NCBI RefSeq assembly: GCF_010892395.1
Contig: NZ_JAACKB010000078.1
Coordinates: forward strand, 1 to 6,370
Direction: 5' to 3'
Length of the DNA stretch: 6,370 nucleotides
Origin: Sulfurovum sp. bin170
GTDB taxonomy: Bacteria; Campylobacterota; Campylobacteria; Campylobacterales; Sulfurovaceae
Notes under the pieces: generated by a model
Databases searched by the model: none
What the model was told of the DNA's origin: nothing
The model's input: the letters and a program-made list of their open reading frames with translations, nothing else
Made by a program: the position numbers and the translations under genes
Shown: one piece after another, positions 6,296-6,370 of the stretch
Numbering within the stretch: position 1 is the first letter of the stretch
Layout of the letters: each line of letters begins with the position of its first letter

Positions 6296-6320
6296 AGACA
6301 AGGGAATCCCTTGTCTCTAC
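6296..6320 (-). repeat. REP-like hairpin preceded by GTAG (minus orientation)
   Basis: AGACAAGGG (6296-6304), loop AAT, CCCTTGTCT (6308-6316) form a perfect 9-base-pair stem. CTAC at 6317-6320 is GTAG on the minus strand, directly 5' of the hairpin. GTAG next to an imperfect or perfect palindrome is the signature of REP sequences recognised by REP-associated tyrosine transposases. No T tract follows, so a terminator is unlikely. Confidence 0.7.
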
Positions 6321-6340
6321 GGTTTTGAAATTGAAATATT

Positions 6341-6366
6341 GTAGGGACAATGGCACTGCCTTGTCC
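6341..6366 (+). repeat. REP-like hairpin preceded by GTAG (plus orientation)
   Basis: GTAG at 6341-6344 is followed by GGACAA, a bulged T at 6351, GGC, loop ACT, GCC and TTGTCC (6345-6366), giving 9 base pairs with one bulge. The stem (GGACAA/TTGTCC) is close to that of the neighbouring inverted copy (AGACAA/TTGTCT). The two face each other GTAG to GTAG across a 20-base spacer, the arrangement of paired REPs. The window ends 4 bases later, so more copies may follow. Confidence 0.7.
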
Positions 6367-6370
6367 TAAT

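Noticed and set aside
6231..6370. CRISPR array at the window end
   Set aside because: The repeats are of two kinds, inverted rather than direct, and without regular spacers.

Overview
The window looks like chromosomal DNA of a Campylobacterota bacterium (former Epsilonproteobacteria), most likely a free-living Sulfurimonas- or Sulfurovum-like lineage. The DNA is AT-rich. The Fur protein carries its two zinc-binding CxxC pairs at the spacing I recall for Campylobacter Fur. The order cvpA-fur-glyA-SPOR protein is the conserved neighbourhood around glyA that I recall from Campylobacter and Helicobacter. The genus is inference, not demonstrated.

Left part (1-1368): a small exported rhodanese-like protein on the plus strand meets aroE (shikimate dehydrogenase, minus strand) tail to tail, with 2 bases between the stop codons. 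Upstream of aroE, about 120 bases hold two back-to-back promoters, one for aroE and one for cvpA.

Middle part (1369-3791): cvpA, fur and glyA run in the same direction. cvpA and fur are tightly linked. Between fur and glyA, where relatives usually carry lysS, there is only a 93-base element made of two inverted copies of a repeat unit of about 40 bases. It contains an in-frame ATG that lengthens the glyA reading frame by 14 codons. The real start, with a good ribosome binding site, lies just outside the element at 2541.

Right part (3792-6370): the roughly 290 bases after glyA hold a reading frame interrupted by one stop codon. It may be the wreck of the small DUF1882-type gene usually found here. 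An extended -10 promoter then drives a two-gene unit: a membrane-anchored SPOR-domain protein and trpE (anthranilate synthase component I). Directly after the trpE stop come a third copy of the 40-base unit and two oppositely oriented hairpins, each preceded by GTAG. That is the layout of REP sequences mobilised by REP-associated tyrosine transposases.

Functionally, aroE and trpE belong to aromatic amino-acid synthesis (shikimate to chorismate, chorismate to anthranilate), and glyA supplies glycine and one-carbon units. fur controls iron homeostasis, and the CvpA and SPOR proteins are envelope proteins. All intact genes are ordinary housekeeping genes. The unusual content is the set of small palindromic repeats and the locus erosion (no lysS, a broken small gene) around glyA.
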